A stretch of 51,908 bases of DNA from NAK19 sp034434515 (GTDB taxonomy: Bacteria; Chloroflexota; Anaerolineae; Anaerolineales; UBA4823), in NCBI GenBank assembly GCA_034434515.1, contig DAOTZA010000133.1:1-51908 (forward strand). The letters are read 5' to 3'. Position numbers and translations under genes: made by a program. Numbering within the stretch: the first letter of the stretch is position 1; the number at the start of each line of letters is the position of its first letter. The notes beneath the pieces were generated by a model, which was not told where the DNA came from, did not search any database, and saw only the letters and a program-made list of their open reading frames with translations. Below, in pieces: positions 7,904 through 15,179 of this stretch.

Positions 7904-10561
7904 ATGGACGAACGTTTGCTATTCCCTGAACTGCATCTGTTACGGCAGCTTACCAACCGACTCCGTTTTGAATCCCCCTTCACGAATAATGGGAACTTCA
8001 AGGAAATCTTCGATGCCCTTGACGACATCATAGTTATCGTCGATCGGGAAACCGTTATCCATTACGGCAACCAGGCTGCGATACGACGGTTTGGAGTCTC
8101 GCCCGAGCAATTTATCGGTAATACATTACTTCAGCTAATGCCCTTTCCCGCTGCCAAAACTCGCTGGCAATTCATTCTCAAGTCGCTAGAACAATTTGGA
8201 CACTTTTCCTTTATCGATAGCGGGCATGGGAAATATGCGTTGACCCATGTTCTTCCACTCAAAGATAAAAATTCCCCCAATGAATTCTTTCTGATCTATA
8301 CAATCGAAAACAGTAGCTCAACCCTTTTAGGGGCATCCAATCATGAATCCGCCAGCAAAGCCTTTCAGGAAAGCCTCAAAGCCATTCACGAAACATCGGC
8401 CGAATACAACGCTGCTCATCGTCTCGAATATCACTTACGCATCTCCCTGGCGCTCGCCAATGCAGCGACCGGCGCTAGCCTTGCTGAAGACCTTTCAACT
8501 GCCCTAAACACCTTATGCGCCCAGGCTTGCCTTGCTCTCGAAGCTCCCGCTGCGGTTGTGCGACTGTACAATCGGCATCAAAACACGTTAGAAATTGCCG
8601 GCTCCTACGGCTTATCCGAAGAGCACCTCCGCCAGCACTTTGCCATTCCCTATCCTCCCCTGGCTCACCTTGCTTCTGAAGCAGCTCCGAGAGTCATCGT
8701 TGCCGATCTCGACCGAAGTCCTCCCACTCCTGCCGACCAGCTACCCTATCGTCCCCAGTTAACCGCCTCGGTAATTGCGAATATCGTCCGTAAAAATCAT
8801 TTTCTGGGTGTACTGGTCATTCTGATCCCGAAAGTACATCCGCCACTCATCAAAGAAGACCTGCTGTTTGTCCAGGCAATTGCTGAGCAAGCTTCCATTG
8901 CCATCGATCGATTTCGCTTAATGAGAATTCAACAAAGGCGGACGCGGGAGCTGGAGAATCTGGTCCACATAGCGATTGAATTACGCGAAGCGCCAACCAA
9001 AAAGGAGGTAATGGAGACCTTATTAGAGAAGCTATCGGAGGACGAATATATTGGGATGGGGGCAGTCTATCTTCTGCAGGATCAAGGTTATATGCTGATT
9101 TCTCATCAAAGCAAGAACGATCCTCCTCCTGACTGGCTGAACATCCCACTCAATCCCGCCTGGAAGGAGGGCAAACCACTGTTCTTCGATCATTATCATC
9201 TCTCGAGCGCCTTGCTTACCGAAGGTAGGCACAACCTAAATCCTTGGGAGACCATTCGCGGCCTGGCGATTCCGCTCCATACACCATCGGCGACCTCAGG
9301 CGTCATTCTGCTGTTTTTCCCTCAACCCCTGCGGCTATCCAGCGATGACCAGCATAAGATTTATCTCCTCCAGGAAATCGGTAACGCAGCCCTCCATCGC
9401 GCTGCTGCCCTCGAACACCTTGAACAGTTGGTTCTAGAACGCACCCGCGAACTCAGCATCCTCTACGAAATCGCTGCCTTATTGAATGCTCCTTCAGATG
9501 TACATCATTCTATCGATCAGGTATTAGAAAACGTCCTCACCATCACAAAATCCAAGCTGGCCGCTATTCATCTTTACGATATCAAAACGAAACAACTGGC
9601 GGTTTATCAGGTAAAAAGCTCTCTACCCGCCGGCTTTCTTAATTATTTTCGCCCGCAAGAGGAGACCCCATGGAAATCTGTCTTCGATCGAAACGCCATC
9701 CTGTATCTGGAAAAGCCCCTTGAACGGGCAGCAGAGCCCGATGATTCCAATGGGAGGATACCGTTAACCTATCTGGGACTCCCTATTCGCAGCAAAGGTG
9801 AAATCCTGGGAGTGCTGAGTCTCTTCAACAATCATGAAGGGGATTACTCTCTAAACGATCAGGTCATTCTCACCGCCATAGCCGATCAGCTCGGCTTGGC
9901 CATAGAGCGGGCTAGATTAACCGAGCAGGGGGAAGAAATTGCAAAATTGGAAGAAAGACAACGCCTGGCGCGCGATCTCCATGACGCCTTGACCCAATCT
10001 CTCTATAGCATGACCCTGCTGACCTCCGGTTATAAACGGTCTCTCCATCACGCCACCCTGGAAGAAATCCATCAATGGATGGACGAACTCAACGATATTG
10101 CCCAAAACGCCCTTGCCGAATTGCGTCTGTTGCTGTATGAATTGCGCCCAACGGCTTTGGAACAGGATGGCTTGTATGGAGCCCTGAAACGTCGTCTAGA
10201 TGCAGTCGAAAAGCGCGCCGGCATCCAGACAATCTTTGAAGTGCATGGCAGCTTTCGCCTGCCCCCGGAAGATGAGGAACATTTCTACCGGATTGCCCAG
10301 GAAGCGCTCAATAATGCCCTGCAGCATGCTCACCATCAATCCATCCGCGTAAACCTAGAATCGCTACCCGATTGCTTCAAAATGACCATTGAAGATGATG
10401 GAGTCGGTTTTGATTTCGATCAGGTCTTGCAACACAATCAACACTCGGGCTTGAACAATATGATTAGCCGGGCAAGGCAAATCGAAGCCCAACTTTCCAT
10501 TGAAACTACCCCTGGCAAAGGAACAAAGCTGTCGATCCTGAAGGCGTATAACCATGTCTGA
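7904..10561 (+). CDS. Sensor histidine kinase with PAS and GAF domains (HisKA_3, NarX/LiaS type)
   Basis: A soluble 885-residue sensor kinase. In order it shows a PAS-like domain (about 30-130), two or three GAF-type domains (about 175-350, 370-500 and 530-670), a HisKA_3 dimerisation domain with the phospho-acceptor in RDLHDALTQS (His693), and a C-terminal HATPase with the N box EALNNALQHA and G box DDGVGFDF. No membrane helix is evident, so the signal is likely cytoplasmic; GAF and PAS domains can bind haem, small molecules or redox cofactors, but no ligand is evident. I prefer ATG 7904, which has AGGAG five bases upstream, over the in-frame TTG at 7889. The stop overlaps the response-regulator start by eight bases, so the two form a two-component pair. 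Confidence 0.92.
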   Translation: MDERLLFPELHLLRQLTNRLRFESPFTNNGNFKEIFDALDDIIVIVDRETVIHYGNQAAIRRFGVSPEQFIGNTLLQLMPFPAAKTRWQFILKSLEQFGHFSFIDSGHGKYALTHVLPLKDKNSPNEFFLIYTIENSSSTLLGASNHESASKAFQESLKAIHETSAEYNAAHRLEYHLRISLALANAATGASLAEDLSTALNTLCAQACLALEAPAAVVRLYNRHQNTLEIAGSYGLSEEHLRQHFAIPYPPLAHLASEAAPRVIVADLDRSPPTPADQLPYRPQLTASVIANIVRKNHFLGVLVILIPKVHPPLIKEDLLFVQAIAEQASIAIDRFRLMRIQQRRTRELENLVHIAIELREAPTKKEVMETLLEKLSEDEYIGMGAVYLLQDQGYMLISHQSKNDPPPDWLNIPLNPAWKEGKPLFFDHYHLSSALLTEGRHNLNPWETIRGLAIPLHTPSATSGVILLFFPQPLRLSSDDQHKIYLLQEIGNAALHRAAALEHLEQLVLERTRELSILYEIAALLNAPSDVHHSIDQVLENVLTITKSKLAAIHLYDIKTKQLAVYQVKSSLPAGFLNYFRPQEETPWKSVFDRNAILYLEKPLERAAEPDDSNGRIPLTYLGLPIRSKGEILGVLSLFNNHEGDYSLNDQVILTAIADQLGLAIERARLTEQGEEIAKLEERQRLARDLHDALTQSLYSMTLLTSGYKRSLHHATLEEIHQWMDELNDIAQNALAELRLLLYELRPTALEQDGLYGALKRRLDAVEKRAGIQTIFEVHGSFRLPPEDEEHFYRIAQEALNNALQHAHHQSIRVNLESLPDCFKMTIEDDGVGFDFDQVLQHNQHSGLNNMISRARQIEAQLSIETTPGKGTKLSILKAYNHV

Positions 10562-11219
10562 CCCCATAACAATTCTCATCGTTGACGATCATCCCATCGT
10601 CCGCAAAGGCTTGCGCACCTTGCTTTTGAGTGAAGCTGACTTCCAGACCGTATATGAAGCCGAAAACGGCCTTCAAGCGATCCAAATCGTTCAACAGCAT
10701 TATCCTCAGGTTATCTTGATGGATCTGGTCATGTCTCCGATCAACGGCGTCGAAGCCATTGGGCGGATCAAAGCCATCCACCCGGGGGCACGGATTCTGG
10801 TTTTGACTGCCTATGCGGAGGATGATAAGGTCTTTCCGGCAATAAAAGCTGGCGCATCTGGTTACGTTCTCAAGGACATCCCTCCAGAAGAACTCCTTCA
10901 AGCGGTTCGGGATGTCGCTAACGGCCAATCCTTTTTACATCCGACCATTGCGGCACGGTTAATGCGCGAAATCACCCAAACCAGCACTCCCCTGGAAAAC
11001 AGCGAACCCCTAACCGAGCGCGAGCTCGAAGTGCTGCGCTGGATTGCGCGCGGCTTGAGCAATCAAGAAATTGCCATCCACCTGCACGTCTCCGAGCGTA
11101 CCATCACCACCCATATCAGTAATATCCTGGATAAACTCCACCTGGCTAATCGCACGCAGGCAACGCTCTACGCCCTGCGGAAAGGGATTGCCAGTCTGTA
11201 TGATGACCAGGACTTATGA
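10554..11219 (+). CDS. LuxR/NarL-family response regulator
   Basis: A 221-residue regulator with an N-terminal receiver domain (acidic pair DD at 11-12, phospho-acceptor Asp57 in ILMDLVMS, Lys in YVLKD) and a C-terminal LuxR-type helix-turn-helix (about 150-215: LTEREEL-like start, then GLSNQEIAIHLHVSERT and VSERTITTHISNI). It overlaps the kinase gene and is its evident partner. NarL-type regulators commonly bind short inverted repeats; a 7-bp inverted repeat directly follows this gene (11220-11237) and could be a target, but nothing proves it. Confidence 0.95.
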   Translation: MSDPITILIVDDHPIVRKGLRTLLLSEADFQTVYEAENGLQAIQIVQQHYPQVILMDLVMSPINGVEAIGRIKAIHPGARILVLTAYAEDDKVFPAIKAGASGYVLKDIPPEELLQAVRDVANGQSFLHPTIAARLMREITQTSTPLENSEPLTERELEVLRWIARGLSNQEIAIHLHVSERTITTHISNILDKLHLANRTQATLYALRKGIASLYDDQDL

Positions 11220-11237
11220 CTACGTAAAAATACGTAG
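11220..11237. repeat. Short inverted repeat after the response-regulator gene
   Basis: CTACGTA and TACGTAG arms (7 bp, perfect) are separated by AAAA, starting at the base after the stop codon. It is AT-rich, and the following run is of A, not T, on this strand. It may be a regulator-binding site or a weak 3'-end hairpin. Confidence 0.5.
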
Positions 11238-11379
11238 AAAAAATCCGAAGATTATCTGATGCCAATGAGAGCTTTTTCGAGTAAATTACTAGTGAAGAGA
11301 TAACAAAGCGGGAAATCTTGAAGACAAAGCTAGATTCTTCGCAGATCGCAATGGGGTGCTGATAGGGGAGCGATCTAGA

Positions 11380-11415
11380 CTGATGGAGCGGCAAGACAGG
11401 GTGTCGCTCCATCAG
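11380..11415. repeat. Strong hairpin in the gap before the T-box leader
   Basis: Arms of 14 bases (11380-11393 and 11402-11415, one G-T wobble, the outer 11 pairs perfect) enclose an 8-base loop. The flank is CTTTAAAC rather than a clear T-run. It may terminate the upstream two-component operon or be a remnant of a small repeat element. Confidence 0.55.
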
Positions 11416-11531
11416 CTTTAAACATCCCTTGCATCCGATCTGGATGGCAATCTGATCGTTTTCAAGAATTGAGCCTCTATAAACCTGGGAATCACTTCTA
11501 CTTTCATACTAAAGCCCCAACTCACTCGTGG

Positions 11532-11537
11532 TATACT
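11532..11537 (+). promoter_or_regulatory. Candidate -10 element of the T-box transcript
   Basis: TATACT is placed so that transcription would start near 11545, just before the first conserved T-box bases. No good -35 is seen 17 bases upstream. Confidence 0.35.
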
Positions 11538-11554
11538 TAAAACCGACAATTTTG

Positions 11555-11811
11555 TTAGCGAAAGACAACGAAGAGAAAGAGTACCCGCAGAGCAAGTGGC
11601 ACAGAGAGCGATCGGGGCTGAGAAGATCGCCCATCTAGCAGCGGGGAATGGGTCTCAGAGTTGCCCAGTGAACCGGTGAAGAAACCTCAGTAGCTGTGGC
11701 CGGCAGTGTCACCGTTATCGAGACACGGGTACGCCTGGAGGGTCAATCTCCGCAGCGATACCCCATCCGTGAGGCTGGCTCACTTTCCCGTCGGTTCATC
11801 GGCGGGTTTTT
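11555..11811 (+). promoter_or_regulatory. T-box leader with a tryptophan (UGG) specifier codon
   Basis: T-box leaders bind uncharged tRNA and control aminoacyl-tRNA supply genes. Visible elements are AAGAGAAAGAGTA with the S-turn AGTA (11580-11583), a CCCGC/GCGGG stem (11584-11588 with 11641-11645), the distal Stem I block AGAGAGCGATCGGGGCTGAG (about 11603-11622), and GAA followed by the specifier TGG (11649-11651). TGG is Trp, which agrees with trpS downstream. The lower CAAC/GTTG pairing closes Stem I. A CACCGTTATCG block follows near 11709-11719, as in actinobacterial-type leaders. The conserved AGGGUGGNACCGCG sequence is not clean: the nearest match is a degenerate AGGGTCAATCTCCGC. A terminator hairpin ends the leader, so control is probably at transcription. 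Confidence 0.88.
11787..11811 (+). terminator. Intrinsic terminator of the T-box leader
   Basis: CCCGTCG and CGGCGGG pair across a six-base loop (one T-G wobble) and are followed by TTTTT (11807-11811), 25 bases before the ribosome-binding site of the next gene. A second small hairpin, GTGAG/CTCAC, lies just upstream at 11769-11783. Confidence 0.85.
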
Positions 11812-11847
11812 GGTTAACTCATTCGAACATTATTAGGAGGTTGAGCG

Positions 11848-12093
11848 ATGTTGAAAATCCAGATTGAGTATTGTGCCGTCTGACACTATACCGACCGAGC
11901 CATTGGTGCAATGGCGGAGATTCTTCGTGAGTTTGAGCCTGATATCGATTCGCTCACTGTGATCCCTTCCGATGGCGGACGTTTTGAGGTTTCGGTTAAT
12001 GGGAAACTGATCTACTCAAAACTTCAAACCGGCCGCCATGTCAATCAGGGTGAACTGGTGCAACTCATTCAGGCATTTCAGAAAGGAGGCTAA
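11848..12093 (+). CDS. Rdx (SelT/SelW/SelH) family selenoprotein, UGA decoded as selenocysteine
   Basis: An 81-residue thioredoxin-like protein of the Rdx family. It starts at ATG 11848, with AGGAGG ten bases upstream. Codon 12 is TGA (11881-11883), which gives the redox motif Cys-Ala-Val-Sec (C9 to U12) in the usual N-terminal place after a short beta-strand. Downstream residues fit the family (SVNGKLIYSK, then TGR and a C-terminal helix). A hairpin suitable as a bacterial SECIS follows the TGA. Automatic callers would start at an internal ATG (11911) and miss the active site. It is one codon boundary from trpS and behind the T-box, so it should be co-regulated with tryptophanyl-tRNA synthetase. 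Rdx proteins are presumed thiol/selenol oxidoreductases; the partner is unknown. Confidence 0.9.
11899..11915 (+). promoter_or_regulatory. Candidate bacterial SECIS hairpin of the Rdx gene
   Basis: GCCATT and AATGGC (six perfect pairs) enclose a GGTGC loop containing the GU expected for SelB binding. The loop begins 24 bases after the first base of the UGA codon, within the normal bacterial spacing. Confidence 0.7.
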
Positions 12094-13083
12094 ATGACAG
12101 AGAAAAAAGGTCGGGTCTTCTCCGGCGCCCGGCCCACCGGGCGCCAACATCTCGGTAATTACCTCGGCGCGATCAAGAACTATGTTGCTTTGCAGGACGA
12201 GTATGAATGTATTTACTGCATTGTTGATTTGCACGCTTTGACCACCCTCGAAACTACCGAGAACCTGCGACAGAATAGCTATGAGATGGCGTTGGATTTC
12301 CTGGCAGCCGGGATTCGCCCCGAAGAAACCATCATCTTCATTCAATCTCATGTCCCGGAGGTAACCGAACTGCACACCATTCTCTCCATGGTTACCCCCT
12401 TGGGCAAGCTGACGGATCTACCCACCTTCAAAGAAAAAGCCCGGCAACAACCGCACAATGTCAATTATGGCCTGGTCGGTTACCCGGTCTTGATGACCGC
12501 TGATATTACCCTGTATAAGGCAAATGTGGTGCCGGTCGGCATCGATCAGGCTCCGCATCTGGAGTTCGCTCGTGAGGTGGTCAGGTCATTTAACTACCGC
12601 TACCAGACCAATGTTCTCATTGAGCCCGAGATGAAAAGCACCGAACTTCCCAAAGTGCTTGGCATTGACGGCGTTCAAAAAATGAGTAAGAGCCTGAACA
12701 ACCACATCGAGCTGGCAGCCACTCCTGAAGAGACTCTCCAGAGGGTGATGCAAATGGTCACCGACCCACAACGGCAACGGCGAACAGACCCCGGGCGGCC
12801 CGAAGTGTGTAATGTCTTCACATTTCACAAAGTTTTTTCTCCGCCGCAATTGGTAGCAGAGATCGATGTAGCGTGCCGCAGCGCTGCAATTGGCTGTGTG
12901 GAATGTAAGCAGCGGATGGCAACAAACCTCAATCAACATCTCGAACCTTTCCGCCAAAAACGCAGTGAATATGCTCGTGACCCAAACTATGTCTGGGACG
13001 TACTTCGAGACGGCAAGGAACGGGCAGCCAAAATCGCCAAACAGACCATGATCGAAGTTCGCCAAGCCGTCGGATTACCTTAA
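12094..13083 (+). CDS. trpS: Tryptophanyl-tRNA synthetase
   Basis: A class I aminoacyl-tRNA synthetase of 329 residues, the normal TrpRS length. The HIGH-equivalent is HLGNYLGA (about 20-27), preceded by FSGARPTGRQ, and the KMSKS loop is KMSKSLNN (about 196-203). Tryptophan-pocket elements such as DLHALTT and the VGIDQ/HLEFAR segment are present. It begins directly after the stop of the Rdx selenoprotein gene, with a GGAGG site inside the upstream gene's end. Expression should rise when uncharged tRNA-Trp binds the T-box leader. Confidence 0.97.
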   Translation: MTEKKGRVFSGARPTGRQHLGNYLGAIKNYVALQDEYECIYCIVDLHALTTLETTENLRQNSYEMALDFLAAGIRPEETIIFIQSHVPEVTELHTILSMVTPLGKLTDLPTFKEKARQQPHNVNYGLVGYPVLMTADITLYKANVVPVGIDQAPHLEFAREVVRSFNYRYQTNVLIEPEMKSTELPKVLGIDGVQKMSKSLNNHIELAATPEETLQRVMQMVTDPQRQRRTDPGRPEVCNVFTFHKVFSPPQLVAEIDVACRSAAIGCVECKQRMATNLNQHLEPFRQKRSEYARDPNYVWDVLRDGKERAAKIAKQTMIEVRQAVGLP

Positions 13084-13108
13084 ACGGCAATCAAAGTTCA
13101 GGACCTTC

Positions 13109-13546
13109 ATGCGTTTGGTCATTCAACGCGTTCGCAGTGGCAGCGTCTCGGTTGAAGGTATGTTGATTGCCCAAATCCGCCAGGGATTAGTCATCCTGGT
13201 GGGAGTTGGGCAGCAAGACAATGAGGACACAGCGCGGTTTCTGGCCGAAAAAACCGCTCATTTGCGCATATTTGAAGATCAAGATGGTAAAATGAATCAC
13301 TCATTGTTAGACATAGGAGGTGAGGCACTGGTCGTTTCCCAATTCACTCTGTATGCCGATACCCGCAAAGGACGGCGACCTTCTTTTACCGAGGCTGCTT
13401 TGCCAGAGCAAGCCAAGCCGTTGGTGGATTGCTTTGTTCGACACTTGCAAGACCTGGGGGTCTCTACCCAAAGTGGACAGTTCGGTGCACATATGCTGGT
13501 CAGCCTCGAAAATGATGGGCCGGTAACCATCTTGTTGGAACATTAG
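13109..13546 (+). CDS. dtd: D-aminoacyl-tRNA deacylase
   Basis: DTD hydrolyses D-amino acids wrongly attached to tRNA (D-Tyr, D-Trp and others) and also glycyl-tRNA-Ala. The 145-residue protein has the usual length and signatures: MRLVIQRVRSGSVSVEG at the start, the SQFTLYAD motif (about 80-87) and a C-terminal NDGPVTILLE carrying the Gly-Pro cis-peptide motif. It lies 25 bases after trpS. The neighbouring placement with TrpRS makes sense as tRNA charging and proofreading. Confidence 0.96.
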   Translation: MRLVIQRVRSGSVSVEGMLIAQIRQGLVILVGVGQQDNEDTARFLAEKTAHLRIFEDQDGKMNHSLLDIGGEALVVSQFTLYADTRKGRRPSFTEAALPEQAKPLVDCFVRHLQDLGVSTQSGQFGAHMLVSLENDGPVTILLEH

Positions 13547-13557
13547 CGCATTATAGA

Positions 13558-14784
13558 ATGACCCCCTTTCTTCAACTCACCTTTGCTCTCGCCATCATCA
13601 TCAGTCTTGCTAAGCTTGGTGGTTATCTCAGCTTTCGCATCGGTCAACCCGCCGTATTGGGTGAGTTGCTGGTCGGCATTCTGCTCGGGCCTTCCATTCT
13701 CGACTTCCTTCATCTTTCCATCTTTACCGATCAACACCTGCACGAAGTCATCCAGGAACTTGCCGAAGTGGGCGTGATGTTGCTGATGTTTTTGGCCGGC
13801 CTTGAATTACACATTTCTGAACTGCTTAAATCTACCAAAGTAGCAGTCTTCGCCGGTGTTCTTGGAGTGGTATTCCCTTTGTTGATGGGGGCAGGGGGTG
13901 GAGCCTTATTTAACCTTGCTCCAAAGAACGCCTTTTTTCTTGGCTTGACCCTGGCTGCAACCAGCGTGAGCATCTCCGCCCAAACCCTAATGGAATTGAA
14001 CCGTTTACGTTCCAAAATTGGTTTTGGGTTGCTCGGCGCAGCCGTATTCGACGATGTATTGGTTGTCTTAGGCTTATCGGTATTTACGGCCCTTGCCATG
14101 CCTGATTCCGGAGGGCAGTCTGGAATCGCCATGATCCTGAACACCATCGTTCGCATGGCCCTTTTTCTCGCCCTTTCATCGATCATTGGATACTTTCTCC
14201 TACCAGTGTTCAGCCTAAAGATATTCTCCCTGGAGATCAGCCAGGGGTTGATCTCCTTTGTCTTTGTGAGCATTCTCCTCTTCGGTTGGCTGGCAGATGT
14301 CTTAGGCCAGATGGCCGCCATTACCGGGGCGTTTCTCGCCGGTCTCTGGTTTGCCCGCACCAGCCTGAGGGAACGAATCTTAAGCGGTATCTCGACCATT
14401 GCCTATGGGATTTTCGTGCCCATCTTTTTTGTCGATGTCGGATTGAACGCCGATGTCAAGACCTTACTGGGCAGTAACTTTTTCCTCTTCCTTGCCCTTT
14501 TTGTTATTGCAATGATCGGCAAAGTGCTTGGCGCCGGATTGGGAGCATTTTTCAGCGGCTACTCCTTGCAAGAAGCGTTACAATTAGGGGTAGGTATGAT
14601 GTCGCGGGGCGAGGTTGGCTTAATTGTCGCCAGTTTGGGCATCTCAAGCGGTACCTTGACCACCGCCTCATTTTCTGCTATTGTAGGAGTTGTGATTGCA
14701 ACGACCCTCATCACGCCGCCGTTATTAAGGTGCCTCATTCAACGGGAGTCTATTGTGGCGAAAACCCTGGCTGAAATTGAATGA
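13558..14784 (+). CDS. Cation:proton antiporter of the CPA2/KefB-like family
   Basis: A 408-residue membrane antiporter with about 11-13 hydrophobic helices and typical CPA2 features: an N-terminal GQPAVLGELLVGILLGP helix, VGVMLLMFLAGLEL, and ATSVSISAQ and FDDVLVVLG segments with acidic residues in the transport core (AVFDD). No C-terminal TrkA-N (RCK) domain is fused. It probably exchanges Na+ or K+ for protons, but the ion cannot be told from the sequence. The stop overlaps the start of a small PII-like gene (ATGA), which suggests that the antiporter has a separate soluble regulator. Confidence 0.9.
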   Translation: MTPFLQLTFALAIIISLAKLGGYLSFRIGQPAVLGELLVGILLGPSILDFLHLSIFTDQHLHEVIQELAEVGVMLLMFLAGLELHISELLKSTKVAVFAGVLGVVFPLLMGAGGGALFNLAPKNAFFLGLTLAATSVSISAQTLMELNRLRSKIGFGLLGAAVFDDVLVVLGLSVFTALAMPDSGGQSGIAMILNTIVRMALFLALSSIIGYFLLPVFSLKIFSLEISQGLISFVFVSILLFGWLADVLGQMAAITGAFLAGLWFARTSLRERILSGISTIAYGIFVPIFFVDVGLNADVKTLLGSNFFLFLALFVIAMIGKVLGAGLGAFFSGYSLQEALQLGVGMMSRGEVGLIVASLGISSGTLTTASFSAIVGVVIATTLITPPLLRCLIQRESIVAKTLAEIE

Positions 14785-15179
14785 TGATGTTTTACTTAGT
14801 TGTTATAATTGTCAATCAAATCGAGCATGTTCCCGAAATTCTTTCCAAATGGGAGAATTTAGGCATTAAGGGAATCACGATCCTGGAAAGTACCGGACAT
14901 GGAAAGCTAAAACGCGCCGGCCTCTTGGATAACCTTCCTCTCCTTTTTTCATTAGAAACCCTGCAAGAATTGCAAGAAATCCATCACCGGACAGTATTCT
15001 CGGTAGTTGATAGTGAAGCGTTAGTCGAAAAAATGATTGCTACCGCGCAGGAAGTCATCGGAAATCTTGAAGAGGAACATACCGGTTTTTTATTTGTCTT
15101 ACCGGTGTTGAAAGTGATTGGGTTCCAAAAACCGAAATCATCATTATCTCTTCGAGATTCGGAGGAAAAAATCTCATGA
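14781..15179 (+). CDS. Small PII-like protein, possible antiporter regulator
   Basis: A 132-residue soluble protein with a ferredoxin-like beta-alpha-beta start (MFYLVVIIVNQIEHVPEILSKWENLGIKGITILESTGHG) reminiscent of PII and PII-like proteins; a second repeat covers about 65-110 and ends in FLFVLPVLKVIG. The classic PII T-loop and uridylylated Tyr are not recognised. It overlaps the antiporter gene by four bases and the SPFH gene by four bases, so the three are translated together. PII-like proteins next to transporters (for example SbtB with SbtA) regulate them in response to nucleotides; the same role here is inferred. Start could be any of the three consecutive ATGs at 14781, 14784 or 14787. 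Confidence 0.72.
   Translation: MMMFYLVVIIVNQIEHVPEILSKWENLGIKGITILESTGHGKLKRAGLLDNLPLLFSLETLQELQEIHHRTVFSVVDSEALVEKMIATAQEVIGNLEEEHTGFLFVLPVLKVIGFQKPKSSLSLRDSEEKIS

Larger units (their letters stand above)
11220..11531. other. Non-coding gap with inverted repeats, no gene seen
   Basis: About 310 bases between the response-regulator gene and the T-box promoter contain no convincing coding frame. They hold a short inverted repeat at the left end, a GATCGC/GCGATC pair around 11344-11374, and a strong 14-bp hairpin at 11380-11415. No tRNA or known RNA family was recognised. Confidence 0.6.

Noticed and set aside
11911..12093. Separate 60-residue small protein starting at an internal ATG
   Set aside because: It is only the part of the Rdx selenoprotein after the UGA; the active site is upstream and in frame.
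13731..14399. 222-residue open frame opposite the antiporter gene
   Set aside because: It is an antisense shadow with Arg/Pro/Ser-rich sequence and no family resemblance.
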